Source of the DNA: Rhodovarius lipocyclicus | GTDB taxonomy: Bacteria; Pseudomonadota; Alphaproteobacteria; Acetobacterales; Acetobacteraceae | Assembly (NCBI RefSeq): GCF_009900765.1 | Contig: NZ_JAAABL010000001.1 | Span: forward strand, 186,001-250,000 | Direction of reading: 5' to 3' | DNA length: 64,000 nt | Shown here: piece after piece, positions 52,675 through 61,577 of the stretch | How the letters are laid out: each line of letters begins with the position of its first letter | How positions within the stretch are numbered: position 1 is the stretch's first letter | The notes under the pieces: generated by a model | What the model was told of the DNA's origin: nothing | Databases searched by the model: none | The model's input: only the letters and a program-made list of their open reading frames with translations | Position numbers and translations under genes: made by a program

Positions 52675-54150
52675 CTATACCAGCGTCGCCGCCTCGGCGG
52701 GGGCGGTTTCGCAGCCGAGGCCCATCAGCGTGACGATCCGCCGCCCGCTGAGGTCCTGGCGGCAGACGATCGCCCCCTGTTCCTCGATATAGCCCAGCAC
52801 GCGGCGCGCGCGGCTGAGCGAGCGGCTGCCATACACCTCCGCGATCTCGGCATCCGAGGGGCAAGGCGCGCTTTCCAGCGCCGCGCGGGCCAGCAGCAGG
52901 TACACGCCGCGCACATCCTCGGGCAGCACCGCCGCCTGGGCCTGCACGGCGGGCCATTCCGGGCGCTCATCCATGCCGCCGCCGAAGCCCGCGCGCAGCA
53001 GCGCCAGCAGGTTCCGGAACCCGGCCAGATCCGGCACCTTGCTGCCCAGGCCCTGGATGCGGCAGCGCAGCAGCATGTCCTGGTACAGGGTGTTCACGGG
53101 GCGATAGGCCGCGTCGGGCTCGGCCAACATGGCCTGGACGATCTCCTCCCACTCGCGGCGCAGGGCCTGGGTTTCCTCGGCCGTGGGCGGCGGCGGGTCC
53201 AGGATCGGCGCCGGGCGGGCGGCGGCCAGCTGGGCCAGGATGTCGGGCGGGGGCGGCGGCGGCAGGCGGCGGGCGCGGGCCGTCAGCTGCTCGGGCTCGG
53301 GCGGGGTCAGGATCAGGGCGCGGGCATCCTCGGCGGGGGCCTCGGGCATCGGCATCAGCTTGGGGCTGGCGCCGAGGCTCACCGTCTCCACCTCGCCCAC
53401 CGCGACCTCCTGCGGGCGGCGGCACAGCGCGGGGCCAAGGGCCATGAAGCGGCCGCGCTGCAGGTCGCGGAACATCTCCGCCTGGCGGCGCTCCATGCCC
53501 AGCAGGTCGGCCGCGCGCACCATGTCGATGTCCAGGAAGGTGCGGCCCATCAGGAAATTGCTGGCCTCGGCGGCCACGTTCTTGGCCAGTTTGGCCAGGC
53601 GCTGGGTGGCGATGACGCCCGCCAGCCCGCGCTTGCGCCCACGGCACATCAGGTTGGTCATGGCGCCGAGAGAGGCCTTGCGCGCCTCGTCCGAGACCTC
53701 TCCGGCGACGGCGGGCGCGAACAGCTGCGCCTCGTCCACCACCACCAGCACGGGGGTCCAGAACTCGCGCTCCGCGTCGAACAGCCCGCCCAGGAAGGCC
53801 GCGGCGCGGCGCATCTGGCCTTCCAGGTCCAGCCCCTCCAGGTCCAGCACCACGGGCACGCGGTGCCGGCGCACGCGGTCCCCCGCCAGGTGCAGCCCCT
53901 GTTCGGAATGGGCCGAGGCGTCGATCACCAGATGGCCGAACTTGTCCGCCAGGGAGACATAGTCGCCCTCCGGGTCGATGATGACCTGCTGCACCCAGGG
54001 GGCGCTTTTCTCCAGCAGGCGGCGCAGCAGGTGGGATTTACCGCAGCCGCTGTTGCCCTGCACCAGCAGCCGGGTCGCCAGCAGCTCCTCCAGGTCCATC
54101 ACCGCGGGCACCCCGCCCGCCATGCGTCCCAGATCGATATGCACCGTCAT
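52675..54150 (-). CDS. HerA-like ATPase (DUF87/FtsK-HerA superfamily)
   Basis: 491 aa. A P-loop is at residues 32-39 (GNSGCGKS), Walker B with VLVVVDEAQLF near 140-150, and an arginine-rich segment MCRGRKRGLAGVIATQRLAKLAKNV. The middle (~260-330) is a Pro-rich, low-complexity linker. The C-terminal ~150 residues form a helical and winged-helix-like region (PSDAEIAEVYGSRSLSRARRVLGYIEEQGAIV). HerA proteins are hexameric DNA translocases usually paired with NurA nuclease; no NurA, SIR2 or other partner lies within 10 kb. Many similar stand-alone proteins exist in alphaproteobacteria with unknown role. Confidence 0.85.
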   Translation of the reverse strand: MTVHIDLGRMAGGVPAVMDLEELLATRLLVQGNSGCGKSHLLRRLLEKSAPWVQQVIIDPEGDYVSLADKFGHLVIDASAHSEQGLHLAGDRVRRHRVPVVLDLEGLDLEGQMRRAAAFLGGLFDAEREFWTPVLVVVDEAQLFAPAVAGEVSDEARKASLGAMTNLMCRGRKRGLAGVIATQRLAKLAKNVAAEASNFLMGRTFLDIDMVRAADLLGMERRQAEMFRDLQRGRFMALGPALCRRPQEVAVGEVETVSLGASPKLMPMPEAPAEDARALILTPPEPEQLTARARRLPPPPPPDILAQLAAARPAPILDPPPPTAEETQALRREWEEIVQAMLAEPDAAYRPVNTLYQDMLLRCRIQGLGSKVPDLAGFRNLLALLRAGFGGGMDERPEWPAVQAQAAVLPEDVRGVYLLLARAALESAPCPSDAEIAEVYGSRSLSRARRVLGYIEEQGAIVCRQDLSGRRIVTLMGLGCETAPAEAATLV

Positions 54151-54239
54151 GCCCGCAACACATCCTCAGCTAGGGCCGGATCTTTGGGCCAGCCGGCGGG
54201 ATTACCCCCGAATCAGCATCGGCGCCACCTTAGCACGGA

Positions 54240-55181
54240 TCAGCCTTCCCCGCCCCTGGCCAGCGGGGCCAGCGCATCCTCCATCATCAGGAAGATCACG
54301 CCGAAGAAGCGGTGCAGCATCCGCAGCCCCTCGGGCGTGAGGTGATAGCCCCGGCTTTCCGCCCGCTGGGCATGCACGACATAGCCTGCCTCCACCGCCT
54401 GGCGCAGCATCGTGACCGTCTGGCTGTGCGACAGCGCGTACCGCCCCGCGAGCGCGCGGGCGCTGGCCAGCGCCGGCTCACGCAGCGGCGCGCCGTCCGG
54501 CCCGGTCGAGGCGGGAACCAGCCCCAGCAGCAGCAGCAGGAAGCCCTGGTGCTCCACATAGCCCCGGAAGACCGGGTCGATGTGCTCGATGGGCCGCGCG
54601 CCCTCGCAGAAGCTGCGCATGAGGTGGAAGGTCATCGCGCTCAGCGCCGCCGGATCACCCAGCCGGGAGACCAGCGGGGCCAGAGCGGGCCGCACCATGG
54701 CGGCGGCCCTCACCCAGCGCGCCAGGCGTTCCTCATGCTCCCGCCGCAGCAGCGGCAGCGGCAGCAGCCGGCGCGCGCGGCCGGGGCGGGTCTCGGCCTC
54801 CGGCTCCAGCATGCCCGCGAAGCGCAGCAGGATCAGCGCGGCGCGGGCGCGGCCGGGACTGCAGATCCCCTCCTCGGCGCAGAGCGCCTTGAACCGGTTG
54901 ACCGTCAGCCCCTCCGGCGCGGCATCGAGCGCCATGACCAGCAAGGAGATCAGGAAACGCGCCCGGTTGTTCATGGTGATGGACAGCACGCGGTTGGAGG
55001 CGAAAGCCCCCTCCATCCGCCCGGACACATCGTACACGGCCTGGGCCAGGCGCGGGTCGTCCATCAACTGGTCGCAGGCGCCGGGCGCGGGGCGCCAGGC
55101 GGGGGGCACCGGGTCGCGCCGCAGCGGGTGCTGGCGCGGCGCCAGCAGCGCGGCGCCCGCCTCGATCGCGGATCGCTTCAT
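54240..55181 (-). CDS. Hypothetical helical protein with winged-helix-like C-terminus
   Basis: 313 aa, unrecognised. Ala/Leu/Arg-rich and mostly helical. Residues ~235-300 resemble a MarR-like winged helix (ALAGRYALSHSQTVTMLRQAVEAGYVVHAQRAESRGYHLTPEG); the second segment around residue 85-130 (ITMNNRARFLISLLVMALDAAPEGLTVNRFKALC) may hold another HTH. Together they suggest a DNA-binding regulator. ATG 55181 is preceded only by GGA at a distance, so the start is uncertain; longer frames to 55238 have no better site. It is upstream of the HerA-like gene with an 89-base gap, and no link is proven. Confidence 0.65.
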   Translation of the reverse strand: MKRSAIEAGAALLAPRQHPLRRDPVPPAWRPAPGACDQLMDDPRLAQAVYDVSGRMEGAFASNRVLSITMNNRARFLISLLVMALDAAPEGLTVNRFKALCAEEGICSPGRARAALILLRFAGMLEPEAETRPGRARRLLPLPLLRREHEERLARWVRAAAMVRPALAPLVSRLGDPAALSAMTFHLMRSFCEGARPIEHIDPVFRGYVEHQGFLLLLLGLVPASTGPDGAPLREPALASARALAGRYALSHSQTVTMLRQAVEAGYVVHAQRAESRGYHLTPEGLRMLHRFFGVIFLMMEDALAPLARGGEG

Positions 55182-55445
55182 GGCGCCGCCATTCCATAGC
55201 CCCGCCGGACGAAGCCACGCGCGGGTGCCCAAAGCCAAACTCTCACCACATGATCACCCAGTTCCCAGAGACATCAGAACCGCGCCAAGCCGGCCAGCGC
55301 CCCGGCAACCGCCGTCGCCATGGCCGTGACATGCCCTTGCGGCCATCTATCCCGGATAGCCTCAACCGGACGTTAAGGGGCGGACCATCATGTCTGCCGC
55401 CCGCCCGGTGACGGTGATGTGAAGCGGCGGCGCACGGCCGGCGGC
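55182..55445. other. 264-bp intergenic region without a supported gene
   Basis: The stretch lies upstream of the winged-helix-like gene and downstream of the tautomerase gene, both on the minus strand. Short open frames here show no codon bias of their own and lack ribosome sites. I see no palindrome or terminator worth naming, and no recognisable RNA. The promoter of 54240-55181 is presumably inside it. Confidence 0.6.
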
Positions 55446-55640
55446 TCAGCCCGGCGGCTTGTCCGCGGCGAAGACGCCCGCCGTCGCCCATGCGGACTTC
55501 TCGATATCCGTCAGAATGATCTGCACGCTGGCGGGCGTGCCGCCGGCGGTGGCGACGAAGGCCTCCGTCAGCGCCTTCACCAGGGCACGCTTCTGCTCGA
55601 CGGTGCGGCCGGCGAACATCTCGACACGAATCATGGGCAT
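55446..55640 (-). CDS. 4-oxalocrotonate tautomerase family protein
   Basis: 64 aa. The start at 55640 gives MPMIRVEMFAGRTVEQKRAL, so after Met removal the catalytic Pro-1 is exposed; Arg-11 is also in place. TEAFVATAGGTPASVQIIL fits the hexameric 4-OT fold. The family tautomerises or dehalogenates enol acids in aromatic and alicyclic catabolism. It follows a Bug receptor gene by 54 bases on the same strand, so it may belong to its operon. An upstream extension to 55670 is unlikely because it would block Pro-1. Confidence 0.9.
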   Translation of the reverse strand: MPMIRVEMFAGRTVEQKRALVKALTEAFVATAGGTPASVQIILTDIEKSAWATAGVFAADKPPG

Positions 55641-55694
55641 GGGAAAAACCTTTGCGGAGTCAGAGGCCAAGCGTGGCCCCGGCGCCGCGCAGCG

Positions 55695-56666
55695 TCAACC
55701 GAGGGTGATGTTCTGGCTGCGGATCACCTGGCCCCACTTGTCGCTCTCCCGCACCAGATAGGCCGCGAGTTCGGCGGCGTCGCTGCCGATCGGCTCGATG
55801 CCCATCTCGATGATGCTGCGCCGCGTGGCGGGCTCCCGCAGGGCGCGTCCCAGGGCGGCGGCGATGGCCGCCTGCACTGGCGCGGGCGTGCCGGCCGGCA
55901 GGAACATCGCGCAGTCGGTCGAGGATTCGAAGCCTTCCGCCCCCAGCTCCGCCAATGTCGGCACATCGGGCGCCAGTTCGGAGCGCGTGAGGGTGCTGAC
56001 CCCCAGCACCCGCAACTGCCCCGTGCGCTGGAAGGGCAGCGCCGTAACCAGATCGACGAAGCTGCACACCACCTCGCCCGCCAGCAGCCCCTGCGCCGAG
56101 GGCCCGCCGCCGCGATAGGGCACGTGCTCCAGCCGGGTGCCGGTGCGGGCCATGAACAGCTCCGTCGCCAGGTGGCTGCTGGCGCCGATACCGGCCGAGG
56201 AGAAGGTGACCGCCCCCGGCCGCGCCTTCGCATAGGCCACGAATTCCGCGACCGTGCGCGGGGGCGCGGAGGGATGCAGGCACAGCGCCTGCGCGCTGCG
56301 CGCCACCAGGCTGACCCCCGCCAGGGCGCGGCCCTGGTCATAGGGCAGGTTCGCCATCAGGTGCGGCGCGATGGCGTAGGTGCTGTTGGTGCCCAGCAGC
56401 AGCGTGTAGCCATCGGGCGCCGAGCGCGCGACATAGGCATGGCCGATGGTGCCCGAGGCCCCGCCCCGGTTTTCCACCACCATGGGCTGGCCCAGATCGG
56501 CGCCCATGCTGCGCGCCAGCAGCCGGCCCAGCGTATCGGTCGAACCGCCGGGCGCCCAGGGAATGACCAGGGTGATGGGCCGCGCGGGAAAAGCCTGGGC
56601 CAGGGCTGGGCGCGCGCCCAGCGCAGGCAGGCCCGCCAGCAGGGAACGACGGGACACACGCGTCAT
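55695..56666 (-). CDS. Bug (TctC) family receptor next to a tautomerase
   Basis: 323 aa. The signal peptide has a twin-arginine head (VSRRSLLAGLPALGARPALAQ). Family blocks are FPARPITLVIPWAPGGSTDTLGR, QPMVVENRGGASGTIGHAY, HVPYRGGGPSAQGLLAGEV and DVPTLAELGAEGFESS. GAGGAGG lies upstream; ATG 56666 has six bases of spacing and ATG 56669 three, so I take 56666. It is divergent from the LysR gene and precedes the tautomerase gene, giving a small LysR-controlled acid-uptake module. Confidence 0.9.
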   Translation of the reverse strand: MTRVSRRSLLAGLPALGARPALAQAFPARPITLVIPWAPGGSTDTLGRLLARSMGADLGQPMVVENRGGASGTIGHAYVARSAPDGYTLLLGTNSTYAIAPHLMANLPYDQGRALAGVSLVARSAQALCLHPSAPPRTVAEFVAYAKARPGAVTFSSAGIGASSHLATELFMARTGTRLEHVPYRGGGPSAQGLLAGEVVCSFVDLVTALPFQRTGQLRVLGVSTLTRSELAPDVPTLAELGAEGFESSTDCAMFLPAGTPAPVQAAIAAALGRALREPATRRSIIEMGIEPIGSDAAELAAYLVRESDKWGQVIRSQNITLG

Positions 56667-56680
56667 CATCCACCTCCTCA

Positions 56681-56697
56681 TGACCGCAGGGCGGTCA
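56681..56697. promoter_or_regulatory. TGACCG-N5-CGGTCA palindrome in the LysR/Bug divergent region
   Basis: A perfect 6-bp inverted repeat with five-base spacer lies just upstream of the Bug ribosome site. It is one candidate operator for the divergent LysR (start 56823). A second candidate, AGCTGTCCAATAT at 56773-56785, is shared with the region upstream of hyuB at 61621-61633. Confidence 0.4.
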
Positions 56698-56822
56698 GGT
56701 CAGGCCGTGTCGCGTTCCAGCGTCTGCCGCGTTCCCGCGGCGCTTGTGACGAGGGTAGGCAGGTGCTGGCAGAGCTGTCCAATATGAAGACGCTCGCAAT
56801 TGAGAGGCTGTGGGAATAACCG

Positions 56823-57707
56823 ATGGAACTGCGCCACCTGCGCTATTTCGTGGCGCTGGCCGAGGAGCTGCACTTCACCCGCGCCGCCAAGCGGCTCGGC
56901 ATCTCCCAGCCGCCGCTGAGCCAGCAGATCCGCGCGCTGGAGGATGAGCTGGACACGCCGCTGTTCGAGCGCACCCGCCGCCGCGTGGCCCTGACCGAGG
57001 CCGGGCGCATGCTGTTGGAGGAAGCCCGCGCCACACTGGCCCAGGCCGCCCGCGCGGAAACCGTGGCCCGCCGTGCCGGGCGTGGCGAGATCGGGGAGTT
57101 GCGCGTGGGGCTGTTCGCCTCCGTGCCCGTGCTGCCGGTGTTCCAGCGCACCATCATCGCCTTCCGCCAGCGCCTGCCCTCCGTCACGCTGACGCTGGAG
57201 GAATCCCCCACCCGCCAGCAGATCGAGGCGCTGCGCCGCCGCCAGCTCGACGCGGGCTTCCTGCGCCTGCCGAGTGCGGAGGCCCTGCCCGCCGACATCG
57301 CGGCGCTGGAGGTGGCGCGCGAGGAGCTGGTGGTGGTGATGCGCGAGGATCACCCGCTGGCGAAGCGGCGCGGCCGGCTGCCGGTGCGGGCGCTGGAAGG
57401 CGAGCCCCTGATCGGCTTCGCCCCGGCCATCGGCACCACGCTGAACGACCAGTTGGCCGCGCTGTGCAACCGCGCGGGCTTCACCCCCCGCATCGCCCAG
57501 GAAGCGCGGGAGAATTCCACCCTGATGGGGCTGGTGGCGGCGGGGCTCGGTATCGCGGTGGTGCCGGAGACCCTGACGCGCATCCAGGTGGGCGATGTCA
57601 TCCGCCGCAGGCTGGACAGCCCCGACGCCACCACCGCCACCTGGCTGGCCACCCCGCGCGAGCACATGACGGCGCTGGCGAAGGTGTTCCTGGAATGCGT
57701 GGGTTAG
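56823..57707 (+). CDS. LysR family transcriptional regulator
   Basis: 294 aa. The HTH is MELRHLRYFVALAEELHFTRAAKRLGISQPPLSQQIRALEDELDTPLFERTRRRVALTEAG, highly conserved. The effector domain begins RVGLFASVPVLPVFQRTIIAFRQRLPSVTLTLEE. It is probably in the CatR/BenM-like group controlling aromatic or acid catabolism. It faces the Bug-tautomerase pair, which is its likeliest target. The final TAG (57705-57707) lies inside the left end of the 120-bp repeat element, so the repeat supplies the stop codon. Confidence 0.92.
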   Translation: MELRHLRYFVALAEELHFTRAAKRLGISQPPLSQQIRALEDELDTPLFERTRRRVALTEAGRMLLEEARATLAQAARAETVARRAGRGEIGELRVGLFASVPVLPVFQRTIIAFRQRLPSVTLTLEESPTRQQIEALRRRQLDAGFLRLPSAEALPADIAALEVAREELVVVMREDHPLAKRRGRLPVRALEGEPLIGFAPAIGTTLNDQLAALCNRAGFTPRIAQEARENSTLMGLVAAGLGIAVVPETLTRIQVGDVIRRRLDSPDATTATWLATPREHMTALAKVFLECVG

Positions 57708-57824
57708 TGTCCTGCCCGCTTCGTTCGCGGGATCTCCCGCGAACGAAGCGGATCAGCAGGCCGCTGAAAACAAAGGCTAGTGGCCTGAGAACGAAATCCG
57801 GGAGATTTCGGAATCAGGGCACTA
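57705..57824. repeat. 120-bp nested palindromic element between lysR and hyuA
   Basis: TAGTGTCCTG (57705-57714) at the left end is nearly complementary to CAGGGCACTA (57815-57824) at the right, with one mismatch. A third copy, TAGTGGCCTG, starts at 57778. Inside are two hairpins. The first has perfect 17-base arms (57716-57732 and 57735-57751) with a two-base loop. The second pairs TAGTGGCCTGA (57778-57788) with TCAGGGCACTA (57814-57824) and has an inner CGAAATC/GATTTCG stem (57792-57798, 57804-57810). It fills the whole intergenic space between two convergent genes and may act as a terminator, a MITE or a REP-like element. Confidence 0.8.
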
Positions 57825-57828
57825 AACG

Positions 57829-59922
57829 CTATTCCAATTCGATCACCAGGTTGCGGATCGCATCCACGCTGACCTTCGCCCCCGGACCGACGACGCAGGT
57901 GGATTCGCGCTCCTCCACCAGCGCGGGGCCGCTGAACTCCGCCCCGTTGGGTAGGGCGTAGCGGTCATAGACGGCGCAGTCGCACCAGCCATGGCCCTCG
58001 AACAGCACGCGCCGGGTGGCGCGCGGCACCAGGGGCGCGGGCGGCGGCGCGTTGCCGCCCAGGCGGATGTCGGTGCCCGGCGCGGCGCAGGCCAGGCGCC
58101 AGCTCAACGCCTCGATCGGCGCGTCCTCCATGACGCGGCCAAAGCGGGCGCGGTAGCTGTCGAAGAAGGCGGCGCGGATGGCCGGCAGGTCGGCCGCCGA
58201 CAGGGTGAGGCCCGGCAGCGCCACCGGGATCTCGAAGCCCTGGCCGACATGGCGCATTTCGGCGGTGGCGGTGAAGGTCAGGCTGCCCGGCTCGGCGCCG
58301 GCTTCCAGCAGCAGGGCCTCGCCCTCGGCGCGCATTTCCGCGAACAGGGCGTTCACGGCGGCCCAGTCCAGCCGCTCCAGCCGGGCGACATGGCTGCGCA
58401 CCATGTCGGTGGCCGGGGGTGCGACCAGGAAGCCGAGGGCCGAGGCCACCCCCGCGCCCAGCGGCACCACCACGCGCTTCATCTTCAGCAGCCGCGCCAG
58501 GTTCCAGGCATGCACCGGCCCCGCGCCGCCGAAGGCGATCATGGTGAAGCGGCGCGGGTCCTTGCCCTTTTCGGCCATGTGCATGCGGGTGGCCGCGGCC
58601 ATCGTCTCGTCCACGATGCGCTGCACGCCGAGTGCCGCGGTTTCCGCATCCACCCCGATCCGGGGCGAGATGCGCTCGGCGAAGGCGCGCCGCACCCGGT
58701 CCGGGTCCAGCTTCATCTCGCCGCCGAGGAAATAGGCGGGGTCGAGCCGGCCCAGCACCAGGTCGGCGTCCGTCACGGCGGGCTGGGTGCCGCCGCGCCC
58801 GTAGCACACCGGCCCGGGCTTGGAGCCCGCCGAGCGCGGCCCCACCTTCATCAGCCCCGAGCCCGGGTCCACATCGGCCAGGCTGCCGCCGCCCGCGCCG
58901 ATCTCGATCATGTCCACCACCGAGACCTTCAGCGGCAGGCCGGACCCCTTCTGGAAGCGGCGCACGCGCCCGGCCTCGAAATCGAATTTGTGGTGGGGCG
59001 CGCCGTCCTCCACCACGCACATCTTCGCCGTGGTGCCGCCCATGTCATAGGACAGCACGCGGTCGAGCCCCGTGAGCTTGGCGATGAAGGAGGAGGCCAT
59101 GGCGCCCGCCGCCGGCCCGCTCTCGATCAGCCGGATCGGGAAGGCCTTGGCATCGCGCACCGTGGTGATGCCCCCGCCCGAGAGCATGATGTAGAGCCGC
59201 CCGGCGAAGCCCATGGCGGCCAGCGAAGCCTCCACCTTGTCCAGATAGCGGCCCATCAGCGGCTGCACATAGGCATTGGCGCAGGCGGTGCTGCTGCGCT
59301 CGAATTCCCGGATCTCGGGCGCCACCTCGGCCGAGAGGGAGAGCGGCAGGTCGGGATAGAGGCCCCGGATGATCTCGCCGGCGCGGCGTTCATGCGCGGG
59401 GAAGGCGTAGGAATGCATGAAGCCCACGGCCAGCGCCTCGCAGCCCTCCTCCTCCACCAGGCGGCGGGCGGCGGCGGCCACGGCGGCCTCGTCCAGCGGG
59501 CGCAGCACCTGGCCGTTCACGTCCACGCGCCCGGGCACTTCCAGGCGGCGGTGGCGGGGCACCAGGGTGGGCGGGGCCTCCAGGAACAGGTCATACAGGT
59601 CGTAGCGCGTCTCCCGCCCGATCTCGATGCTGTCGCGGAAGCCCTCGGTGGTCAGCAGGCCGACGCGGGCGCCGGTGCGCTCGATGACGGTGTTGGTCAC
59701 CAGCGTGGTGCCATGCACCACGGAATGCAGCTGGGCGGCGGTCATCCCCGCTTCCTCCAGCACGCGGGCGATGCCCGAGACGATGGCCTCGCTGGGGTCG
59801 TCGGGGGTGGTCAGCAGCTTGCCGGTGTGGGTCAGGTCCCGGGCGGGGTCGTACAGCACCAGGTCGGTGAAGGTGCCGCCGACATCGACGCCGATGCGGG
59901 CGGTGGGTGCGCTGTGTGCCAT
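57829..59922 (-). CDS. hyuA: Hydantoinase/oxoprolinase family protein, alpha (HyuA/OplahA type)
   Basis: 697 aa ATP-dependent amide-ring hydrolase subunit. The actin-like ATP site begins RIGVDVGGTFTDLVLYDP. LHSVVHGTTLVTNTVIERTGARVGLLTTEGFRD, EFERSSTACANAYVQPLMGRYL, LSYDMGGTTAKMCVV and IEIGAGGGSLADVDPG are family hallmarks. With HyuB it opens 5-oxoproline, N-methylhydantoin or acetophenone-carboxylate-like rings. ATG 59922 lies two bases after the hyuB stop, which shows coupling. It ends five bases before the 120-bp repeat. Confidence 0.92.
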   Translation of the reverse strand: MAHSAPTARIGVDVGGTFTDLVLYDPARDLTHTGKLLTTPDDPSEAIVSGIARVLEEAGMTAAQLHSVVHGTTLVTNTVIERTGARVGLLTTEGFRDSIEIGRETRYDLYDLFLEAPPTLVPRHRRLEVPGRVDVNGQVLRPLDEAAVAAAARRLVEEEGCEALAVGFMHSYAFPAHERRAGEIIRGLYPDLPLSLSAEVAPEIREFERSSTACANAYVQPLMGRYLDKVEASLAAMGFAGRLYIMLSGGGITTVRDAKAFPIRLIESGPAAGAMASSFIAKLTGLDRVLSYDMGGTTAKMCVVEDGAPHHKFDFEAGRVRRFQKGSGLPLKVSVVDMIEIGAGGGSLADVDPGSGLMKVGPRSAGSKPGPVCYGRGGTQPAVTDADLVLGRLDPAYFLGGEMKLDPDRVRRAFAERISPRIGVDAETAALGVQRIVDETMAAATRMHMAEKGKDPRRFTMIAFGGAGPVHAWNLARLLKMKRVVVPLGAGVASALGFLVAPPATDMVRSHVARLERLDWAAVNALFAEMRAEGEALLLEAGAEPGSLTFTATAEMRHVGQGFEIPVALPGLTLSAADLPAIRAAFFDSYRARFGRVMEDAPIEALSWRLACAAPGTDIRLGGNAPPPAPLVPRATRRVLFEGHGWCDCAVYDRYALPNGAEFSGPALVEERESTCVVGPGAKVSVDAIRNLVIELE

Positions 59923-59924
59923 GT

Positions 59925-61577
59925 TCAGCCCTCGAAACCGTAGTCGCGCCGCGCCGCCTCGGCGGAGATGTAGCCGTCGCGCAGATCCTGGCGCACCGCC
60001 TGCGGGTCGCGCGCCCCGGGGTCGCCATAACCGCCGCCCCCGGCATAGAGCAGCGTCACGCGCTGCCCGGCCGCGACGGAGGTGCGGGATTTCGGATGCG
60101 GCTTGGTGCCATCGGCGAAGCGGATGACCGAGGGCGCGCCCGGCAGCCCGCCCAGCACGCCGCCCGCCGGGTGGTCGTGCCGGTCGGACAGCAGGGACAG
60201 CCGCGCGGGCGCGCCGCCGCGCAGCTCGATCTCCACCTCCTGCCCCAGCCCGCCGCGGAAGGTCCCCGCCCCCCCACTGTCGGTGCGCAGGCGCTTGGTC
60301 CAGACCACCAGGGGGGCGACGCTTTCGTAAGCCTCGATGCTGCCGGCGCCGACATTGGTGGGGAAGGCGGTGGTGGCCATGCCGTCCTTGTGCGGGGCCG
60401 CGCCCATGCCGCCGCTGGCGAACAGCACCTGGGAGAACGGGTCGCCATCCTGCTTCCGGCCGCTGAACAGCGCGCGCATGGTGGGCGCGCCGCCGCAATC
60501 GGCGATGATCTTGCCCGGCATCACCGGCGCCAGCGCCTGATAGATCGCGCCCGCCAGCAGATGCCCCGTCAACTGCCGCGCGGAACACGGCGCGGGATAG
60601 ACCGGGTTCAGGATGGAGCGCTCCGGCGCCGAGACGGTGATGGCCTGGTAGGAGCCCTCATTGCGCGGCGTGAACGGGTCCAGCGCGCATTTCACCGGAT
60701 AGACCGAATAGGCGTGGGTGTAGTTCAGCACGCAGTTGATGCCGCGGTCGATCTGCGCCGAGGTGCCGGCATAGTCGATGTGCATGGTCTCGCCCGCCAC
60801 CGTCACGGTGCAGGCGATGCGGGTGATGTTCTCGTCGAAGCCATCGGCCTCGATGACCGAGCTGTAGGTGCCGTCCGGCAGTTCGGCGATGGCGCGGCGC
60901 ATGGCGCGGTCGGCGCGCTCGGCCAGCGCGGCCGACAGGCCCTGAAGGTCGTCGAGGCCGGTATCCTCCAGGAATTCGGCCACGCGGCGCACGGCTACGT
61001 CATTGGCGATCACCTGGGCCTCCAGATCGCCCAGCGTCTGGCGCGGCACGCGGACATTGCCGGCCAGCATCTCGGTCAGCACCTCATTCCACGCCCCCTC
61101 GCGCAGCAGGCGCATGGGGGGCACGCGGATGCCTTCCTCGAACAACTCCCGGCAATCGGCCGACCACAGGGAACCGCCGACATCGGGCGAATGGGAGATA
61201 TTGCCCGCGAAGCCCACCAGCCTGCCCTGGTGGAAGATGGGCGAGACCACGGTGAAATCCGGCAGATGCCCGGTGGCCAGCCACGGGTCGTTGGTCAGCA
61301 CCGCATCGCCCGGGCGCCAGGTCTCGGCGGGAAATTTGTCCAGGAAGGCGCGGGTCGTCTTGGGCAGGATGCAGGAGAAGGAGGCGATGCCGCCCGTGTT
61401 CTCCGAGACGGAATTGCCCTGCGCATCCATCAGCACCGTGGCGAAATCGTTGGACTCGCGCACGATGGTGGAAAAGGCGGTGCGCAACAGGCCGGTCGCC
61501 GCCTCATCGGCGATGGAGATCAGGCGGTTCCAGTAGATTTCCAGCGTGATCGGGTCAAAGGCGTCGGGCACGGGCAT
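59925..61577 (-). CDS. hyuB: Hydantoinase/oxoprolinase family protein, beta (HyuB type)
   Basis: 550 aa companion subunit. It opens DPITLEIYWNRLISIADEAATGLLRTAFSTIVRESNDFATVLMDAQG, the classic HyuB start, and has NDPWLATGHLPDFTVVSPIFHQG. GGGGYGDPGARDPQAVRQDLRDGYISAEAARRDYG is the usual C-terminal end. ATG 61577 opens MPVPDAFDP. It is followed two bases later by hyuA. Upstream is the IclR gene on the same strand, with a 97-base gap containing an AGCTGTCCAATAT copy at 61621-61633. Confidence 0.92.
   Translation of the reverse strand: MPVPDAFDPITLEIYWNRLISIADEAATGLLRTAFSTIVRESNDFATVLMDAQGNSVSENTGGIASFSCILPKTTRAFLDKFPAETWRPGDAVLTNDPWLATGHLPDFTVVSPIFHQGRLVGFAGNISHSPDVGGSLWSADCRELFEEGIRVPPMRLLREGAWNEVLTEMLAGNVRVPRQTLGDLEAQVIANDVAVRRVAEFLEDTGLDDLQGLSAALAERADRAMRRAIAELPDGTYSSVIEADGFDENITRIACTVTVAGETMHIDYAGTSAQIDRGINCVLNYTHAYSVYPVKCALDPFTPRNEGSYQAITVSAPERSILNPVYPAPCSARQLTGHLLAGAIYQALAPVMPGKIIADCGGAPTMRALFSGRKQDGDPFSQVLFASGGMGAAPHKDGMATTAFPTNVGAGSIEAYESVAPLVVWTKRLRTDSGGAGTFRGGLGQEVEIELRGGAPARLSLLSDRHDHPAGGVLGGLPGAPSVIRFADGTKPHPKSRTSVAAGQRVTLLYAGGGGYGDPGARDPQAVRQDLRDGYISAEAARRDYGFEG

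Noticed and set aside
55243-55491. 82-codon frame on the minus strand near the tautomerase gene
   Set aside because: It overlaps the tautomerase gene in another frame, and its Arg/Gly/Trp-rich content shows no family.
57991-59943. Open frame of ~650 codons on the plus strand opposite hyuA
   Set aside because: Composition is His/Gly/Arg/Ala-rich with no motif, and hyuA on the other strand has complete family signatures.
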